The notes beneath the pieces are model-generated. The model worked only from the letters and a program-made list of their open reading frames with translations. It made no database searches and was not told the origin of the DNA. The translations under genes were made by a program, and so were the position numbers. Positions 16,515 through 25,126 of a stretch of DNA of 64,000 nucleotides are shown one piece after another. Location of the stretch: the NCBI RefSeq assembly GCF_030462475.1, contig NZ_JASMRZ010000001.1, positions 55,860 through 119,859 of the forward strand, given 5' to 3'. Numbering within the stretch: the first letter of the stretch is position 1; each line of letters opens with the position of its first letter. This DNA comes from Variovorax sp. CAN15. Lineage in GTDB: Bacteria; Pseudomonadota; Gammaproteobacteria; Burkholderiales; Burkholderiaceae_C.

Positions 16515-18212
16515 ATGCCCACGATTATTCCGTTTCCGGCGCGCTACAGCGCTTTCGCACTGTGCGTGGCCGGCCTGGTGGCGTCCCTGGCCTTCGTGCT
16601 GCTCTCCCCGCATCTCTGGCTGGCCTGGATCGGCGTCGTCGTCTTTGCGGTACTCACAGGTACCGGCGTGCACGACCTGCGACAGGCCCGGCACGCCATC
16701 CTGCGCAACTATCCGGTGATCGGCCACCTGCGCTTCCTGCTGGAATTCATCCGCCCCGAGATGCGGCAGTACTTCATCGAGAGCGACTCCGAGGCCGCGC
16801 CCTTCTCGCGCGCCCAGCGCTCGCTGGTGTACCAGCGCGCCAAGGGCGAACCCGACAACCGCCCCTTCGGCACGCAGATGGACGTGACCATCGCGGGCTA
16901 CGAGTGGATCAACCACTCCATGCGGCCGACCAGGCTGGCCGGCCACGACTTCCGCATCGTGATCGGCGGCACGCCGCAGCCGGCCGGCGCGAATGCTGCC
17001 CAGGTCTGCACGCAGCCGTACAGCGCCAGCGTCTTCAACATTTCCGCCATGAGCTTCGGCGCCCTGTCGGCCAACGCCATCCTCGCGCTCAACAAGGGCG
17101 CCAGGATGGGCGGCTTCGCGCACGACACCGGCGAAGGCTCGATCTCGCAGCATCACCGCGTGCACGGCGGCGACCTGATCTGGGAGATCGGCTCGGGCTA
17201 CTTCGGCTGCCGCAACGACGACGGCAGCTTCAGCGAGGAGCGCTTCACCGCCAACGCGCGCGACCCGCAGGTGAAGATGATCGAGATCAAGCTGAGCCAG
17301 GGCGCCAAGCCCGGCCACGGCGGCGTGCTGCCTGCCCCCAAGGTCACGCCCGAGATCGCGGCCGCGCGCGGCGTGCCGGTGGGGGTGGACTGCATCTCGC
17401 CGGCCTCGCACAGCGCTTTTTCCACGCCCACCGAGATGATGCATTTCGTCGCCCGGCTGCGCGAGCTGTCTGGAGGCAAGCCCACCGGCTTCAAGTTCTG
17501 CCTGGGCCATCCCTGGGAATGGTTCGGCATCGTCAAGGCGATGCAGGCCACCGGCATCACGCCCGACTTCATCGTGGTCGACGGCGCCGAGGGCGGCACC
17601 GGCGCGGCGCCGGTCGAGTTCAGCGACCACGTCGGCGCGCCGCTGCAGGAAGGCCTGCTGCTGGTGCACAACACGCTGGTGGGCGTGAACCTGCGCCACC
17701 GTATCAAGATCGGCTGCGCCGCCAAGGTCATCACCGCCTTCGACGTGGCCCGCATGATGGCGCTGGGCGCCGACTGGTGCAACGCCGCGCGCGGCTTCAT
17801 GATGGCCCTGGGCTGCATCCAGGCCCAGAGCTGCCACACCGGCCACTGCCCCACGGGCGTGACCACCCAAGACCCGCTGCGCCAGCAGGCGCTGGTGGTG
17901 CCGACCAAGGCCGAGCGGGTGCACAACTTCCACCGCAGCACGCTGCACGCGCTGCAGGAGCTGGTGCAGGCCGCGGGCCTCGACCATCCGCAGCAGATCA
18001 CCGCGCACCACATCGTGCGCCGCATCTCCGACACCGAGGTGCGCCTGTTGAGCAACCTGGTGATGCAGGTGCAGCCGGGCGCCTTGCTCGGCCCGCTCGA
18101 CGAGCAGCACAATGTCTTCCGTACCTACTGGCCGCTGGCCAGTGCAGGGAGTTTCCAGCCCGTCACACAGGGCCCGAAAGGGCTGGTGGAGGGCTTCGCA
18201 ATGGCCGCATGA
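16515..18212 (+). CDS. FMN-binding glutamate-synthase-family protein, membrane-anchored
   Basis: This 565-residue protein begins with two hydrophobic helices (residues about 8-45), followed by a glutamate synthase FMN-binding barrel (about 140-490). Recognisable parts are [51 protein letters not shown] and [16 protein letters not shown], the last resembling the iron-sulfur cysteine stretch of GltB. It lacks the amidotransferase domain, so it is not complete GltB. The electron donor and substrate are unknown. It overlaps the next gene by 4 bp. Confidence 0.9.
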   Translation: MPTIIPFPARYSAFALCVAGLVASLAFVLLSPHLWLAWIGVVVFAVLTGTGVHDLRQARHAILRNYPVIGHLRFLLEFIRPEMRQYFIESDSEAAPFSRAQRSLVYQRAKGEPDNRPFGTQMDVTIAGYEWINHSMRPTRLAGHDFRIVIGGTPQPAGANAAQVCTQPYSASVFNISAMSFGALSANAILALNKGARMGGFAHDTGEGSISQHHRVHGGDLIWEIGSGYFGCRNDDGSFSEERFTANARDPQVKMIEIKLSQGAKPGHGGVLPAPKVTPEIAAARGVPVGVDCISPASHSAFSTPTEMMHFVARLRELSGGKPTGFKFCLGHPWEWFGIVKAMQATGITPDFIVVDGAEGGTGAAPVEFSDHVGAPLQEGLLLVHNTLVGVNLRHRIKIGCAAKVITAFDVARMMALGADWCNAARGFMMALGCIQAQSCHTGHCPTGVTTQDPLRQQALVVPTKAERVHNFHRSTLHALQELVQAAGLDHPQQITAHHIVRRISDTEVRLLSNLVMQVQPGALLGPLDEQHNVFRTYWPLASAGSFQPVTQGPKGLVEGFAMAA

Positions 18213-19129
18213 ACCCACTGAGTAGAGGCGCCAGCCGGCGCCCGCAATCGCGCAAGGGCGCAGCTTCGGCGCCCGCGCCCCTTGACGCGATTTCCCGCAA
18301 CCAGCCCGCGCCCGGCGATTACGCCGAGTTCCTGCGCGCCACCCTGCCGCAGCAGCAGAAGAATGTGGCCAGCCATCGCTTCGGCAGCGAGCGCGTGTGG
18401 CTCAAGAAGGCCGGGCCGCGGCACGGCAAGTGGGGCTATCGCGTGATGGCGGCGGTCGCGCGCATGGCGGGCCTGGACGTCATCAAGCCCGTGCCCAACC
18501 CGGGCGGCGAGACGGCCATCGCCACCGAGGCGCGCCGGCTCAAGCAGCTGGCCGCCGCCGGCCTGCGCGTGCCGGTGGTGCTCGCGCAGCAGCCCGACGG
18601 CCTGCTGATTTCCGACCTGGGCGAAAGCGGCCGCGCGACCGTCGTGCTGCAGGAGCGGCTCGACCAGGCCGCCGCCGCCGGTCCCGCCGCGCTGCTGTCG
18701 GTATGGCGCGAGGGCCTCGCCGCCATCGCCGCCGTGCACGTATGCGGCCAGCACCTGAGCCAGGCCTTCGACCGCAACCTCGTGCAGTGCCCCGACGGCG
18801 TGATCGGCTACATCGACTTCGAGGACGACCCGGCCGAGGTCATGACCCTGGCCGAATGCCAAGCCCGCGATTGGCTCAGCTACCTGCACTCCACCGCCAT
18901 GATGCTGGAAGCCGCCGCGCCCCAGGCCGCCGGCCAGCACTGGCACGCGGCCCTGGCCGGCGTGGGCGAAGAGGTGCGCGAGCGCATCGCCAACGCGGCC
19001 AGGCGCATGAGGTGGGCACAGAAGCTGCCGGCCAGCCGGCGCTGGGGACGCGACACGCAGCGCGTGCGGGCGGTGGCGCGGTTGCTGGGGCGGTGGCATC
19101 TGCAGCCTGGCAATGGGGTGCAGCACTAG
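18209..19129 (+). CDS. Kinase-like phosphotransferase, substrate unknown
   Basis: This 306-residue protein resembles small protein-kinase-fold phosphotransferases: ERVWLKKAG gives a possible catalytic lysine, GLLISDLGESG resembles a hinge region, and NLVQCPDGVIGYIDFEDDP looks like the catalytic loop and a metal-binding DFE motif. A canonical HxD motif is not obvious. It is coupled by ATGA overlap to the FMN glutamate-synthase-like gene. It could act on a lipid, sugar or protein; no specific role is assigned. Confidence 0.7.
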   Translation: MNPLSRGASRRPQSRKGAASAPAPLDAISRNQPAPGDYAEFLRATLPQQQKNVASHRFGSERVWLKKAGPRHGKWGYRVMAAVARMAGLDVIKPVPNPGGETAIATEARRLKQLAAAGLRVPVVLAQQPDGLLISDLGESGRATVVLQERLDQAAAAGPAALLSVWREGLAAIAAVHVCGQHLSQAFDRNLVQCPDGVIGYIDFEDDPAEVMTLAECQARDWLSYLHSTAMMLEAAAPQAAGQHWHAALAGVGEEVRERIANAARRMRWAQKLPASRRWGRDTQRVRAVARLLGRWHLQPGNGVQH

Positions 19130-19389
19130 CGGCGGTCGAGGCGCTTCTGCCGCCATCTGCAGAACAGCCGGTTGCCGAGCCAGCCACCGGCGACGACACA
19201 AAGGACTTGTATTGCAAGGGCAATTGCGAAGGCTCGCGTCAGATCGCTCTCACTTTGAGCCCTGTTCATTTCGTACCAATGGCCAATGGGTGCGATGAGC
19301 CCCTTGGTCACGACGAAGCCGAGGGCAAGTCCGCCCAGCGCGATCCCGATGAAGCGAAGCAGAATTTTCGAGTGATATCCCGGAGTCAT
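19126..19389 (-). CDS. Small two-helix membrane protein, second copy (candidate immunity protein)
   Basis: This 87-residue protein has predicted helices at residues about 9-33 and 53-72, joined by a polar loop (GHWYEMNRAQSESDL) and ending in a basic tail (CRWRQKRLDRR). By the positive-inside rule both ends are cytoplasmic and the loop periplasmic. The loop and second helix are very similar to the neighbouring 19422-19667 product, so the two are tandem duplicates. It lies 32 bp downstream of that copy and in the transcript of the Tae4-type amidase. It overlaps the convergent kinase-like gene by 4 bp. An immunity role is inferred from position; a holin-like role is an alternative. Confidence 0.7.
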   Translation of the reverse strand: MTPGYHSKILLRFIGIALGGLALGFVVTKGLIAPIGHWYEMNRAQSESDLTRAFAIALAIQVLCVVAGGWLGNRLFCRWRQKRLDRR

Positions 19390-19421
19390 AGGGGTTGCGC
19401 TGGCGCCGCTTGGCAGGGGCT

Positions 19422-19667
19422 CTATACGCGGTCAGACCGTCTCTTACGCCACTTGCGAAACAGTCGATCGCCGAGCCAGCCGCCAATGGCGGCGGCAATC
19501 GCCTGAACCGCAAGCGAGAGTGCATAGGCATCAGACAGCTCGTCGAAACTCCGAGCCCGGTTCACTTCGTACCATTGCCCTGCAGGGATGAGCACGCATA
19601 CCGCAACGAGAAAGCTGAGCGCCAGCGCGCCGGCCACGATGCAGAGCACTCGAGCAAGTAGTTTCAT
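19422..19667 (-). CDS. Small two-helix membrane protein coupled to the Tae4 effector (candidate immunity protein)
   Basis: This 81-residue protein has helices at residues about 5-27 and 48-68, a predicted periplasmic loop (AGQWYEVNRARSFDELSD) and a basic cytoplasmic tail (RKWRKRRSDRV). The ATG at 19667 overlaps the stop of the amidase effector gene by 4 bp (ATGA), the close arrangement typical of effector-immunity pairs. It shares the pattern GxWYExNRAxS and GGWLGxRLFxxWR with the next gene. It does not look like Tai4, the known soluble periplasmic inhibitor of Tae4. No family is recognised; a longer start at 19754 would run into the effector gene. Confidence 0.75.
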   Translation of the reverse strand: MKLLARVLCIVAGALALSFLVAVCVLIPAGQWYEVNRARSFDELSDAYALSLAVQAIAAAIGGWLGDRLFRKWRKRRSDRV

Positions 19668-20188
19668 AAGACAGGCCAGAACCATATGGCTTGTGCTTGG
19701 CGCATGTCGGTCAACGCTCCTTCCCATGAGATGTGCCACTGAATAAGGAACCACGAAGACCGCTTCGTCATACGGGATCCATTCCAGAGATCGATGTGGT
19801 CACCCTGCCGCCCCTCGCCCCAGTAGTTCTGGATGAACACGATCCCGGTGCGCCCCGCGATTTTCTCGAACCCTTCCTTGCCCGGGTATTTCTCGGTGCG
19901 AGACATCAGGCCGGCCTTGCCCGAGTCCAGCCAGTTCGCCAGTTCCTGGGCCCTGATCGGGTACTTCGGGCTGTCCTTCTGCCACGAGTAGACGCCCGGA
20001 AAGCTGCCGAGGCTCAGGCTGGAGCGGATGAATGCCGCTCCAACGTTGATGGCACATTGATCCTTGTAGACGTCCTTGTCCAGCAAGGCGTCGTCTCCCT
20101 TGATCGTCGGATGGTTCGCCCAGAGGGTCGCGAAGGATGGCTGCATGATTTCCAGTTGGTCGAGGCAAGCGGAAGCCTGCGATGCCAT
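19664..20188 (-). CDS. Type VI secretion amidase effector, Tae4-like
   Basis: Tae4 enzymes are papain-like amidases delivered by T6SS into the periplasm of rival cells, where they cut the D-Glu-mDAP bond of peptidoglycan. The 174-residue product has the expected length, MQPSFATLWANHP near the start, the catalytic-cysteine block DQCAINVGAAF (Cys45) and the histidine block GDHIDLWNG (His131). The third catalytic residue cannot be placed with certainty. The ATG at 20188 has GAGGGGG upstream; MQPSF at 20146 or a TTG at 20260 are alternatives. No vgrG, hcp or apparatus gene is adjacent. It overlaps a two-helix membrane protein gene by 4 bp. Confidence 0.85.
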   Translation of the reverse strand: MASQASACLDQLEIMQPSFATLWANHPTIKGDDALLDKDVYKDQCAINVGAAFIRSSLSLGSFPGVYSWQKDSPKYPIRAQELANWLDSGKAGLMSRTEKYPGKEGFEKIAGRTGIVFIQNYWGEGRQGDHIDLWNGSRMTKRSSWFLIQWHISWEGALTDMRQAQAIWFWPVL

Positions 20189-20231
20189 CACCGCACCCCC
20201 TCGCCCTTCTGAAAAATGTAGAGCCTCTTCC

Positions 20232-20260
20232 AGCAAATTCGGTGATGGAAAGGTTGTCAA
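20232..20260 (-). promoter_or_regulatory. Weak candidate promoter for the Tae4 gene
   Basis: On the minus strand a perfect -35 box TTGACA (20255-20260) is followed 17 bp later by TTTGCT (20232-20237), a poor -10 match. It sits between the PIN-domain gene and the effector start. It suggests the effector may have its own promoter, but the -10 box is weak. Confidence 0.3.
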
Positions 20261-20291
20261 TTGATTCCTGACGCCAGAAACCGACGTCGCC

Positions 20292-20726
20292 CTACCCCCC
20301 GAACGCCGCCTGCACCACCACCCCGCGCAGCGCCAGCCGCTTCTTCATCGACAGCACCGCCCGGTCCTTGCTCAGCAGCAGTGCCTTGTGCGCCACGGCC
20401 AGGTCGATGAAGACCTGGTCGTCGGGGTCGCTGCACACGCAGGGCGCGCGCGGCGGCGTGCCTTCGAGCATGCGCACGCGTGCATCGAAGTCGGCGAGCA
20501 CCGCGGGCACCTGCAGTTCGCGCTGGGCCATGCGCCTGGCGATCAGCGGATAGCCCAGCACGCGCTGCAGCTCGGTGCGCATGGCGGCGGTGGCCAGCCA
20601 GCTCAGTTCGCCGGCGGCGAGCCGCTCGGTCAGCGCGCCCCAGGCGGGGTCTTCGAAGACCAGCAGGTCGAGCGCGATGTTGGTGTCGATGACGACGAGG
20701 CCGGTGGCGGGTTCTGTCAATGTCAT
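20292..20726 (-). CDS. PIN-domain protein (VapC-like RNase)
   Basis: This 144-residue protein has a PIN nuclease fold: VVIDTNIALDLLVF (first acidic residue Asp14), an internal Glu region (MRTELQRVLGYP), and SDPDDQVFIDLAVAHKALLL towards the end. PIN domains are Mg2+-dependent RNases and often toxins of toxin-antitoxin pairs. No antitoxin gene lies directly upstream, since the next gene is divergent. The ATG at 20726 is preferred to a GTG at 20747. It lies upstream of the Tae4 gene on the same strand, 103 bp away. Confidence 0.85.
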   Translation of the reverse strand: MTLTEPATGLVVIDTNIALDLLVFEDPAWGALTERLAAGELSWLATAAMRTELQRVLGYPLIARRMAQRELQVPAVLADFDARVRMLEGTPPRAPCVCSDPDDQVFIDLAVAHKALLLSKDRAVLSMKKRLALRGVVVQAAFGG

Positions 20727-20848
20727 GGAATGTGCGGGGAATTGCACCGATGTTGCACCATGCGATGCCGCGGTCAGCCCCCCGTTAGGCTGGCCGACGA
20801 CAATCGGGCTTTTCGCCGCTCGTAGCCTTTCCTCGCACCCCTTCTTTC

Positions 20849-21331
20849 ATGAAACGCCTTCCGCTGCTCTGCTTCGCCCTGCTCGCGTCCGCGGGCGTGC
20901 GGGCCGAGTGGCTGACGCTAGCGGGCACGCCCGGCGACGAGGCCGGCAGCTACGTGCAGGTCGATCCGACCAGCGTCGAGGCCGACGGGTCGAAGCGCCA
21001 GGTGAGTCTTCGCATGAGCCTGCCGCAGGACCGCACGGGCCGCGAGGGCATCAAGTACCGCTCTTTCCGGGCCCAGGCCGAGGTGGACTGCGAGACCCGC
21101 AGCGCGCGCTATGTGAGCGCCACCTACTACGGGCATCCGAACTTTGTCGGCGAGCCGATCGCGGTGCGGCATTTCGAGGACGGCGACGTGCGTCCCATGA
21201 CCCTGGCCGGCGCGCTCGTTCTTGTCACCCGGACGATCAACGCGGCCTGCGCCGTGCGGCCGAAGGAGCCCAAGGAACCGCAGCAGCAGCCCAGGCCCGA
21301 GGGCGAGCAGCCCGCGCTACCTGCGCGCTGA
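20849..21331 (+). CDS. Exported surface-adhesin-E-like protein
   Basis: This 160-residue protein has a Sec signal peptide ending around VRA (residue 19). The mature part resembles the adhesin-E/DUF family: YVQVDPTSVEADGSKRQVSL, then KYRSFRAQAEVDCETRSARY. Such proteins are small beta-rich periplasmic or surface proteins. The C-terminus is a Pro/Glu/Gln-rich tail. The last 15 bp overlap the convergent methyltransferase gene. Confidence 0.7.
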   Translation: MKRLPLLCFALLASAGVRAEWLTLAGTPGDEAGSYVQVDPTSVEADGSKRQVSLRMSLPQDRTGREGIKYRSFRAQAEVDCETRSARYVSATYYGHPNFVGEPIAVRHFEDGDVRPMTLAGALVLVTRTINAACAVRPKEPKEPQQQPRPEGEQPALPAR

Positions 21332-22558
21332 GCCCGCGACCATGTCGAAGCGGAACAGCCGGCATTCGATCGGCCCGTTCCACATCGGCACGCGGCGCGA
21401 TTCCTTCAGGCGCATCAGCTTCGGCAGTTTCAGGTCGGGCGTGAGCACCCAGGCGGTCCAGCCGGCGTAGCTCTTCTTCCAATGGGCGGCGAGCTGCGGG
21501 AAGAAGTCGCTGCCATCCTCTTCGGAAGACTGCGCCGTCTCGCGCGCGCCGGGGCGGCCCGCGCCGGCCACGCCGCCCACGGCAATGCGCTCGCCGTACG
21601 GCGGGTTGAGCATGATCACGCCGCCGCCCTCGACCGGCGGCATGCGCTGCAGCGCGTCGCCGCCGCGGAACTCCACGGCCTGCGCCACGCCGGCGCGCTC
21701 GGCATTGCGCTGGGCGAAATCGACCATGCGGTGCGACACGTCGGAGCCGAAAACGCGGACGCCCGCATCCGCCACGGCCCCCCCGGCGTCCTCGGCCTCC
21801 TGCCTGATCGCCGACCACACGTGCGCCTGGAAGGGCAGCAGCTTCTCGAAGCCGAAGCGCCGCAGCGAACCGGCCGCGATGCCGCGCGCGATCTGCGCCG
21901 CCTCGATGGCGATGGTGCCGCTGCCGCAGCAAGGGTCGTACAGGGGTTGGTCCGACACCTCGCCGGTTTCGGGGTTCCACCAGCCGCTGGCGGCCAGCAT
22001 GGCGGCGGCCAGGGTTTCCTTCAGCGGGGCATCGCCCTTGTCCTGGCGCCAGCCGCGCTTGAAGAGCGGCTCGCCGCTGGTGTCGATGTAGAGCGTGCAG
22101 GTGTCGGTGGTCAGGTGGGCGAACACGCGGCAGTCGGGCCACTGGGTCTCGATGCTCGGGCGCACGCCGTTGGCCTTGGCGCGGAAGCGGTCGGCAATGG
22201 CGTCCTTGATGCGCAGGGTGGCGAAGTTCAGGCTCTGCAGCGGGCTGTGCTGGGCGGTGGTCTCGATCTTGAAAGTCTGCTTCGGGGTGAACCAGATCTC
22301 CCAGGCCACGCCACTGGCGATGGCGTAGAGGTCGTTCTCGCTGCGGTAGGGCGCGTGGGCCAGCTCGACCAGCACGCGCTGCGCGAGGCGGCTGTGCAGG
22401 TTGAGCTTCAGGCCGTCGCGCCAGTCGGCGCGCACGCGCACGCCGCCGCGCAGGGTGAGCAGGTCTTGCCCGGCGCGGCCGGTCAGGGCGTGCACCTCCT
22501 GGGCAAGGAATTCCTCGACGCCGGCGGCGCAAGGCAGGAAAAAGGAGAGATCGTTCAC
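21317..22558 (-). CDS. THUMP-domain 23S rRNA guanine-N2 methyltransferase (RlmL N-terminal type)
   Basis: This enzyme should methylate guanine in 23S rRNA, as RlmL does for G2445. The 413-residue protein has a THUMP RNA-binding domain (about 45-160) followed by a Rossmann methyltransferase with DPCCGSGTIAIEAA and the catalytic motif NPPYGERI. It lacks the second RlmK-like methyltransferase half of enterobacterial RlmL. No ATG lies near the natural N-terminus; the GTG at 22558 (VNDLSFFLPC) is chosen because the family begins there. Its promoter faces the divergent histidine kinase gene. Confidence 0.88.
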   Translation of the reverse strand: MNDLSFFLPCAAGVEEFLAQEVHALTGRAGQDLLTLRGGVRVRADWRDGLKLNLHSRLAQRVLVELAHAPYRSENDLYAIASGVAWEIWFTPKQTFKIETTAQHSPLQSLNFATLRIKDAIADRFRAKANGVRPSIETQWPDCRVFAHLTTDTCTLYIDTSGEPLFKRGWRQDKGDAPLKETLAAAMLAASGWWNPETGEVSDQPLYDPCCGSGTIAIEAAQIARGIAAGSLRRFGFEKLLPFQAHVWSAIRQEAEDAGGAVADAGVRVFGSDVSHRMVDFAQRNAERAGVAQAVEFRGGDALQRMPPVEGGGVIMLNPPYGERIAVGGVAGAGRPGARETAQSSEEDGSDFFPQLAAHWKKSYAGWTAWVLTPDLKLPKLMRLKESRRVPMWNGPIECRLFRFDMVAGSARR

Positions 22559-22641
22559 GGAAAGTAGGCCATCGGGAAGCCCGACTAGGGGACTCCATTG
22601 TCGCCGCGACGCGAACCTTCCTCTATATAGTCGATTCGCCG

Positions 22642-24447
22642 ATGAACCCCACCCCCGCATCACCGCCCGCACCGGCCGTTGCCGACAGCAGCGACCGCTT
22701 CGCGATCCAGTGCGAGGTGCTGCGGCTGTCGATCCGCCCGATCGGGCCGGTGCTGCTGGCGCAGTACCTGCTCAACTGCGGCGTGGCGGCGCTCTTCGCC
22801 TGGCAGGTTTCGCTGGAGCGCGCACTGGTGTGGATCGCGCTGATCACCGGGGTCACGGTGATGCGCGGCCTCTTCCCGCAGCAGCTGCCCGAGCCCTTCA
22901 CGCCCGCCAGCCTGCGCGAGGCCCAGCGCAAGCACACGCTGCGCACCGCCATCTGGGAGCTGGCGCACGGGCTGGCCGGCGTGCTGCTGTTCGACCCGGC
23001 CCGGGCCGACCTGCAGCTGCTGCTGGGCCTGATCATCATGGGCATGACGCTGTCGTCGGCCTTCTCGGTGTCGTTCTACACGCCGGCCACGCAGCTCGCG
23101 ATCACGCTGCTGCTGGCGCCGATCATCGTCGTCGGCCTCTGGCTGGGCGCGCCGGTGATGGCGGCGGTGGCCGTGATCGGCATCGGCCTCATCGCGATGA
23201 TGTGGAAGCTGGTGGCCGAACGCTCGCGCCAGCTCGAGGAGAACATCGGCCTGCGGCTCAACGAGCACCGCCTGCGCGAACAGGCTCTCGCCGGCCTGCG
23301 CGCTTCGGAGCAGGCGCAGGCCGAGCGGCTTCGCTTCTTCTCGGCCGCCAACCACGACCTGCGCCAGCCGGTGATGGCCATCGGCCTGCAGGCCGAGGTG
23401 CTGCGCCAGCAGCTGAACGATGGCGCGGGTATGGAGGCGGTGCAGCACACAGTGGGCTCGCTGGCGCGCGCCCAGCAGGCACTGGAGGGGTTGACCAACC
23501 AGCTGCTGGAAATCGGCCGCATAGAGGCCGCCGTCGATCCGCTGCGCCCGACCAGTGTGGCGCTGGCGCCCCTGCTGCACGAACTGGCGCGGCAGGCGGG
23601 CAACGGCCGGGTGCTGGTGCGCTGCCCGCCGGACGCCATTGCCTGGAGCGACACCGTCTCGCTGCGCCGCGTGCTCGCCAACCTGGTCGACAACGCCGTC
23701 AAGTTCACGCCGCGCGGACGGGTGCTGCTGGCGGTGCGCCCGCGCCGGCGCAGCGCCGGCCGCGCCTGGCGGGTGGAAGTGCGCGACGGCGGCATCGGCA
23801 TCGCGCCCGAGGCGCAGCAGCGCGTGTTCGACGACTTCGAGCAGATCGGCAACGTCGAACGCAACCTGCAGCGCGGCCACGGCCTCGGGCTGGCGATCGT
23901 GCGGCGGCTGGCGGCGCACCTGGACATCGAGGTGACACTGCGTTCGGCGCCCGGGCGGGGCTCGGTGTTCGGCTTCGAGCTGCCCGCCGCGCCCGAGGGG
24001 GTGGCAGTGGCCGCTCCGCCAGCCGCTTCACCGGAAGTTAAAGGCGACGCAGCCGACTCAACGCGCAGGCTGCTCCCAGGCCTTGCCGTGCTGGTGGTGG
24101 AAGACAACGCGGTGGTGGCCGACAGCCTTTCCGCGCTGCTGCGGCAGTGGGAGGTGGAGCCGCGCGTCTACGCCAGCGCGGCCGAGGCGCTGGCGCTGGC
24201 GGACCTGCGCGCGCTCGACGCGGCGCTGTGCGATATCCGCCTGCCCGGCGCGCTCGACGGCATCGCGCTGGCCGAGAGGCTGCAGCGCCAGAAGCCTTCG
24301 CTGGCGATCGCGCTGATCTCCGCCGACATCAACGAGGCAACGCAGCGGCTGGCCACCGAGCGCGGCTGGCACGCACTGCGCAAGCCGGTGCAGCCGGAAG
24401 AACTGCGCCTGTTGCTGCTGGGGGCGCAGCATCGGGCTCGCAGCTGA
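22642..24447 (+). CDS. Hybrid sensor histidine kinase with C-terminal receiver
   Basis: This 601-residue protein has about six N-terminal membrane helices (about residues 33-190), a short coiled coil, a HisKA domain with the phosphorylated histidine in FSAANHDLRQP (His238), an ATPase domain with NLVDNAVKFTPRG and GHGLGLAIVRRL, and a receiver domain with Asp531 in CDIRLPG. No periplasmic sensor domain is present, so it may sense a membrane-associated signal. No partner regulator gene adjoins it. It is divergent from the rRNA methyltransferase. Confidence 0.93.
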   Translation: MNPTPASPPAPAVADSSDRFAIQCEVLRLSIRPIGPVLLAQYLLNCGVAALFAWQVSLERALVWIALITGVTVMRGLFPQQLPEPFTPASLREAQRKHTLRTAIWELAHGLAGVLLFDPARADLQLLLGLIIMGMTLSSAFSVSFYTPATQLAITLLLAPIIVVGLWLGAPVMAAVAVIGIGLIAMMWKLVAERSRQLEENIGLRLNEHRLREQALAGLRASEQAQAERLRFFSAANHDLRQPVMAIGLQAEVLRQQLNDGAGMEAVQHTVGSLARAQQALEGLTNQLLEIGRIEAAVDPLRPTSVALAPLLHELARQAGNGRVLVRCPPDAIAWSDTVSLRRVLANLVDNAVKFTPRGRVLLAVRPRRRSAGRAWRVEVRDGGIGIAPEAQQRVFDDFEQIGNVERNLQRGHGLGLAIVRRLAAHLDIEVTLRSAPGRGSVFGFELPAAPEGVAVAAPPAASPEVKGDAADSTRRLLPGLAVLVVEDNAVVADSLSALLRQWEVEPRVYASAAEALALADLRALDAALCDIRLPGALDGIALAERLQRQKPSLAIALISADINEATQRLATERGWHALRKPVQPEELRLLLLGAQHRARS

Positions 24448-24535
24448 CACCGGCGCCGGAGATCGAGCTGGCACGGGCCGTGCTGCCATCGCTTACGGGA
24501 TATGCTCCGCGCACAGGCCGCCGCCCCTGCTTCCG

Positions 24536-25126
24536 ATGTCCACCGACACGCCTTCCACCTCTTTTGCCGCCGGCTCACGCAGCCCGCGCTACGACCCGTT
24601 GGCCATCGCGCTGCACTGGCTGCTCGCCATGCTGATCGTCGTCTCCTTCGGCGTGGGGCTCTACATGACAGGGCTGCCGTTCTCGCCCCTGCGGCTGAAG
24701 ATCTACAGCTGGCACAAGTGGGCGGGAGTGACCATCCTCGCGCTGTCGGCGCTGCGCCTGCTGTGGCGGCTGGGGCACCGCCCGCCGGTGCTGCCCGCGG
24801 GCATGTCGCGCCTGCAACTGGCGAGCTACCGCGTCAGCCACACGCTGATGTACCTGCTGTTCTTCGCGGTTCCGCTGTCCGGCTGGGCCTACAGCTCCGC
24901 CATGGGCATGCCCGTCGGGTGGTTCGGCGTGCTGCAGCTGCCCGATTTCGTGCCGGTCGACCATGCATTCGCCGAGGCGGTGCTGCAGCCTTTGCACCGC
25001 AACTGCGCCTTCGTGCTGGCGGGCGTCACGCTGCTGCACGTGGCGGCGGTGCTCAAGCACCACTGGATCGACCGTGACGGCCTTCTGAAACGCATGTGGC
25101 CCGCGCCGCGCAAGGAATCCGCTTGA
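24536..25126 (+). CDS. Cytochrome b561-type di-haem membrane protein
   Basis: This 196-residue protein has four membrane helices with candidate haem-ligating histidines in ALHWLLAM, YSWHKWAG, RVSHTLMYL and LLHVAAVLKHH. Cytochrome b561 proteins pass electrons between quinol and other acceptors. It overlaps the first YceI gene by 1 bp (TGATG), a common pairing in proteobacteria. This suggests the two YceI proteins and the cytochrome work together, for example in quinone handling. Confidence 0.92.
   Translation: MSTDTPSTSFAAGSRSPRYDPLAIALHWLLAMLIVVSFGVGLYMTGLPFSPLRLKIYSWHKWAGVTILALSALRLLWRLGHRPPVLPAGMSRLQLASYRVSHTLMYLLFFAVPLSGWAYSSAMGMPVGWFGVLQLPDFVPVDHAFAEAVLQPLHRNCAFVLAGVTLLHVAAVLKHHWIDRDGLLKRMWPAPRKESA

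Noticed and set aside
20189..20260. Extended N-terminus of the Tae4 gene from a TTG start.
   Set aside because: The extra 24 residues have no family similarity and the ATG at 20188 has a good ribosome binding site.
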